Assembly: GCA_964565795.1 (NCBI GenBank)
Contig: CAZMGC010000007.1
Span: 1-41,217, forward strand
From: 2-01-FULL-39-10-A sp964565795
GTDB lineage: Bacteria; Patescibacteriota; Microgenomatia; Levybacterales; UBA12049
Direction of reading: 5' to 3'
DNA: 41,217 nt
Shown: positions 40,321-41,217 of the stretch, one piece after another
How the letters are laid out: every line of letters starts with the position of its first letter
Position numbering within the stretch: position 1 is the first letter of the stretch
Notes under the pieces: generated by a model
Databases searched by the model: none
Seen by the model: only the letters and a program-made list of their open reading frames with translations
What the model was told of the DNA's origin: nothing
Position numbers and translations under genes: made by a program

Positions 40321-40411
40321 TTACAATTGATTTGAATTTACAAACTATAAGACATTATTTAGGTTCGAATATTTGCCTTGTAAAACATTTTCCAGTATAA
40401 TTCACTCACTC

Positions 40412-40485
40412 GCCGCGTTCGTCTAGTGGCCTAGGACACCTGGTTTTCAGCCAGGGAATCAGGGGTTCGACTCCCCTACGCGGTA
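40412..40485 (+). tRNA. tRNA-Glu (TTC)
   Basis: Acceptor GCCGCGT/ACGCGGT (G1-U72 wobble), D-arm with GTCTAGTGGCCTAGGAC, anticodon stem CCTGG/CCAGG with loop TTTTCAG giving UUC, T-arm AGGGGTTCGACTCCCCT. No CCA encoded. Its last 16 bases plus the next C are repeated at 40847-40863. Confidence 0.95.
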
Positions 40486-40486
40486 C
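40470..40486 (+). repeat. Direct repeat, left copy (tRNA-Glu 3' end)
   Basis: ACTCCCCTACGCGGTAC, 17 bp, covering the 3' half of the T-arm, the acceptor 3' strand, the discriminator and one following base. Identical to 40847-40863. Confidence 0.85.
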
Positions 40487-40487
40487 A

Positions 40488-40508
40488 CTTCGGCAGGCTC
40501 AGTGCAAG
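40488..40508 (+). repeat. Inverted repeat, left end of the GIY-YIG unit
   Basis: A 21-bp segment with core CTTCGGCAGGCTCAGTG. Its reverse complement matches 40785-40805 at 18 of 21 positions. The core is also related to the palindrome at 18116-18143. Confidence 0.7.
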
Positions 40509-40534
40509 CTAAAACGCATTGAGTCTGTTTTAAT

Positions 40535-40834
40535 ATGTGGTATCTTTACATGCTTCTTTGCGATAATTTTTCATTTTATATAGGAATTACTAATAATTTA
40601 GCAAAAAGATTTGAAGAACATAAGAATAAGCAAAACATTTCCACTAAAGAATTTTCTAGCATTGAATTAATCTATTGCGAAAAATATCAAGATAAAATTG
40701 AAGCTTCAAAAAGAGAAAAGCAATTGAAAGGCTGGTCTAGAGCAAAGAAGCAGATGTTAGTTAACGGAAAACTAGGAATAAATACTTGTACTGAGTTTGC
40801 CGAAGAATTACTTGGGAAGAGAAGTTTATCCTGA
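40535..40834 (+). CDS. Small GIY-YIG nuclease inside a tRNA-Glu-associated unit
   Basis: 99 residues. WYLYMLLCDNFSFYIGITNNLAKRFEEHKN gives the GIY-YIG Tyr pair and Arg/His/Glu surroundings, and KREKQLKGWSRAKK the usual C-terminal helix. The last about 20 residues (INTCTEFAEELLGKRSLS) are encoded by the right inverted repeat and its flank, so they look acquired. The gene sits between inverted repeats and between two copies of the tRNA-Glu 3' end, unlike an ordinary chromosomal gene. No Shine-Dalgarno is evident. Confidence 0.85.
   Translation: MWYLYMLLCDNFSFYIGITNNLAKRFEEHKNKQNISTKEFSSIELIYCEKYQDKIEASKREKQLKGWSRAKKQMLVNGKLGINTCTEFAEELLGKRSLS
40785..40805 (+). repeat. Inverted repeat, right end of the GIY-YIG unit
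   Basis: A 21-bp segment with core CTGAGTTTGCCGAAG, 18 of 21 matches to the reverse complement of 40488-40508. It overlaps the C-terminal coding part of the nuclease. Confidence 0.7.
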
Positions 40835-40846
40835 GGAACCGAAGAA

Positions 40847-40863
40847 ACTCCCCTACGCGGTAC
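40847..40863 (+). repeat. Direct repeat, right copy
   Basis: ACTCCCCTACGCGGTAC, identical to the 3' end of tRNA-Glu but without the rest of a tRNA; it looks like an attachment-site remnant or target duplication. The distance between the copies is 377 bp. Confidence 0.85.
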
Positions 40864-40889
40864 TAAATAAGTTTGATACAATCTTTTTA

Positions 40890-41217
40890 ATGCTAGGCAT
40901 TAGAAATTTATTAACACTCCTCGTTTATACTTCTTTTTTTATTATTTTCTCTGCGATTTCTCTAAATAGATATTTTTCAATCCAAATTTTTCAATATGAC
41001 TTTGGAATATTCTCATCTATTATTTACCAGCTAAGCCAGTTTAGGCTTGCGACTATCGAACATATTAGCCTTGGAAGTATCGTTTTTCTTGGAGATCATT
41101 TTCAGCCAAGTCTTGCGCTTCTCTCTCCTCTTTTTTGGTTCGTTAAAGACATAAAACTTTTAATAATTGAACAAGCACTCGCGATAGTTCTTACAGCTTT
41201 TGTTCTTCAGAGAATAG
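40890..41217 (+). CDS. DUF2079-like membrane protein, N-terminal part (runs off window)
   Basis: Open from ATG 40890 to the edge, 109 codons. An N-terminal membrane helix (about 5-25) is followed by QYDFGIFSSIIYQLSQF and GDHFQPSLALLSPLFWF, the D-x-G and H-F-x-P signatures of DUF2079 proteins, as in the gene at 4089-5516. TACAAT at 40877-40882 lies 7 nt before the ATG, implying a leaderless transcript that starts just beyond the right direct repeat. Confidence 0.8.
   Translation, partial: MLGIRNLLTLLVYTSFFIIFSAISLNRYFSIQIFQYDFGIFSSIIYQLSQFRLATIEHISLGSIVFLGDHFQPSLALLSPLFWFVKDIKLLIIEQALAIVLTAFVLQRI

Noticed and set aside
1..41217. Recoding of TGA as an amino acid, as in some CPR groups
   Set aside because: TGA ends genes normally (for example the GIY-YIG gene at 40835), and no conserved domain is interrupted by TGA.

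Overview
The window looks like part of a draft genome of a Candidate Phyla Radiation (Patescibacteria) bacterium, most likely Microgenomates. The grounds are AT-rich, tightly packed genes; tRNA genes without encoded CCA; many short GIY-YIG nucleases; DUF2079 and other polytopic membrane proteins; a sortase; signal-peptide proteins with Asn-rich repeats; and many unrecognised proteins. TGA is used as a stop, so the code is standard. This placement is an inference from gene content. Two 10-N gaps (277-286 and 19064-19073) show that contigs were joined, and the second one breaks uvrA.

Region by region. 1-1000 holds an end-truncated unknown gene, a small membrane protein and a DUF378 protein. 956-4076 is a DNA-damage module: a tiny 20-codon ORF, an SRAP protein, a small partner protein and a Y-family polymerase. 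Two near-identical 39-bp promoter/operator copies lie there, and an ATP-cone/Mrr-like nuclease follows. 4089-7749 encodes membrane proteins (DUF2079, a flippase-like LPG-synthase TM protein, an Ig-like anchored protein) and a divergent protein-kinase-like protein. 7814-8294 has tRNA-Lys(CTT), a GIY-YIG gene and tRNA-Arg(TCG). 8397-21123 is a housekeeping stretch: VOC/PhnB protein, an orphan ketoacyl synthase, RNase HII, DUF2130, holin-like protein, SecG, a peptide-binding protein, UvrC, a transglutaminase and UvrA. A four-helix-bundle gene flanked by inverted heptamer arrays sits at the 3' end of uvrC, which lacks its HhH domain.

21183-30163 is a cell-surface region. Four paralogous secreted proteins are built from about 88-120-residue Asn/Asp-rich repeats, and one ends in LPVTG next to a sortase gene. 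Two of the four are preceded by the same 17-nt leader motif followed by an intrinsic terminator and then a very strong Shine-Dalgarno sequence. This is the best candidate for an undescribed surface-fibre system with conditional expression.

30300-40307 contains a GT-C-like membrane protein, an Nramp-like transporter and a run of poorly known enzymes (ATP-grasp, alpha/beta hydrolase, methyltransferase, two HExxH proteins), with tRNA-Lys(TTT) and a second GIY-YIG gene. 40412-40863 is a striking 377-bp unit: a third GIY-YIG gene beside tRNA-Glu(TTC), with inverted repeats at its ends and a 17-bp duplication of the tRNA 3' end on the far side, as expected of a small tRNA-targeting mobile element. 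A second DUF2079 gene runs off the right edge.

A window-wide theme is promoter placement: about 18 genes have a TATAAT-like box only 6-10 nt upstream of the start codon, which predicts leaderless mRNAs. Only a few genes (DUF378, VOC, two repeat proteins, umuC) carry strong Shine-Dalgarno sequences.
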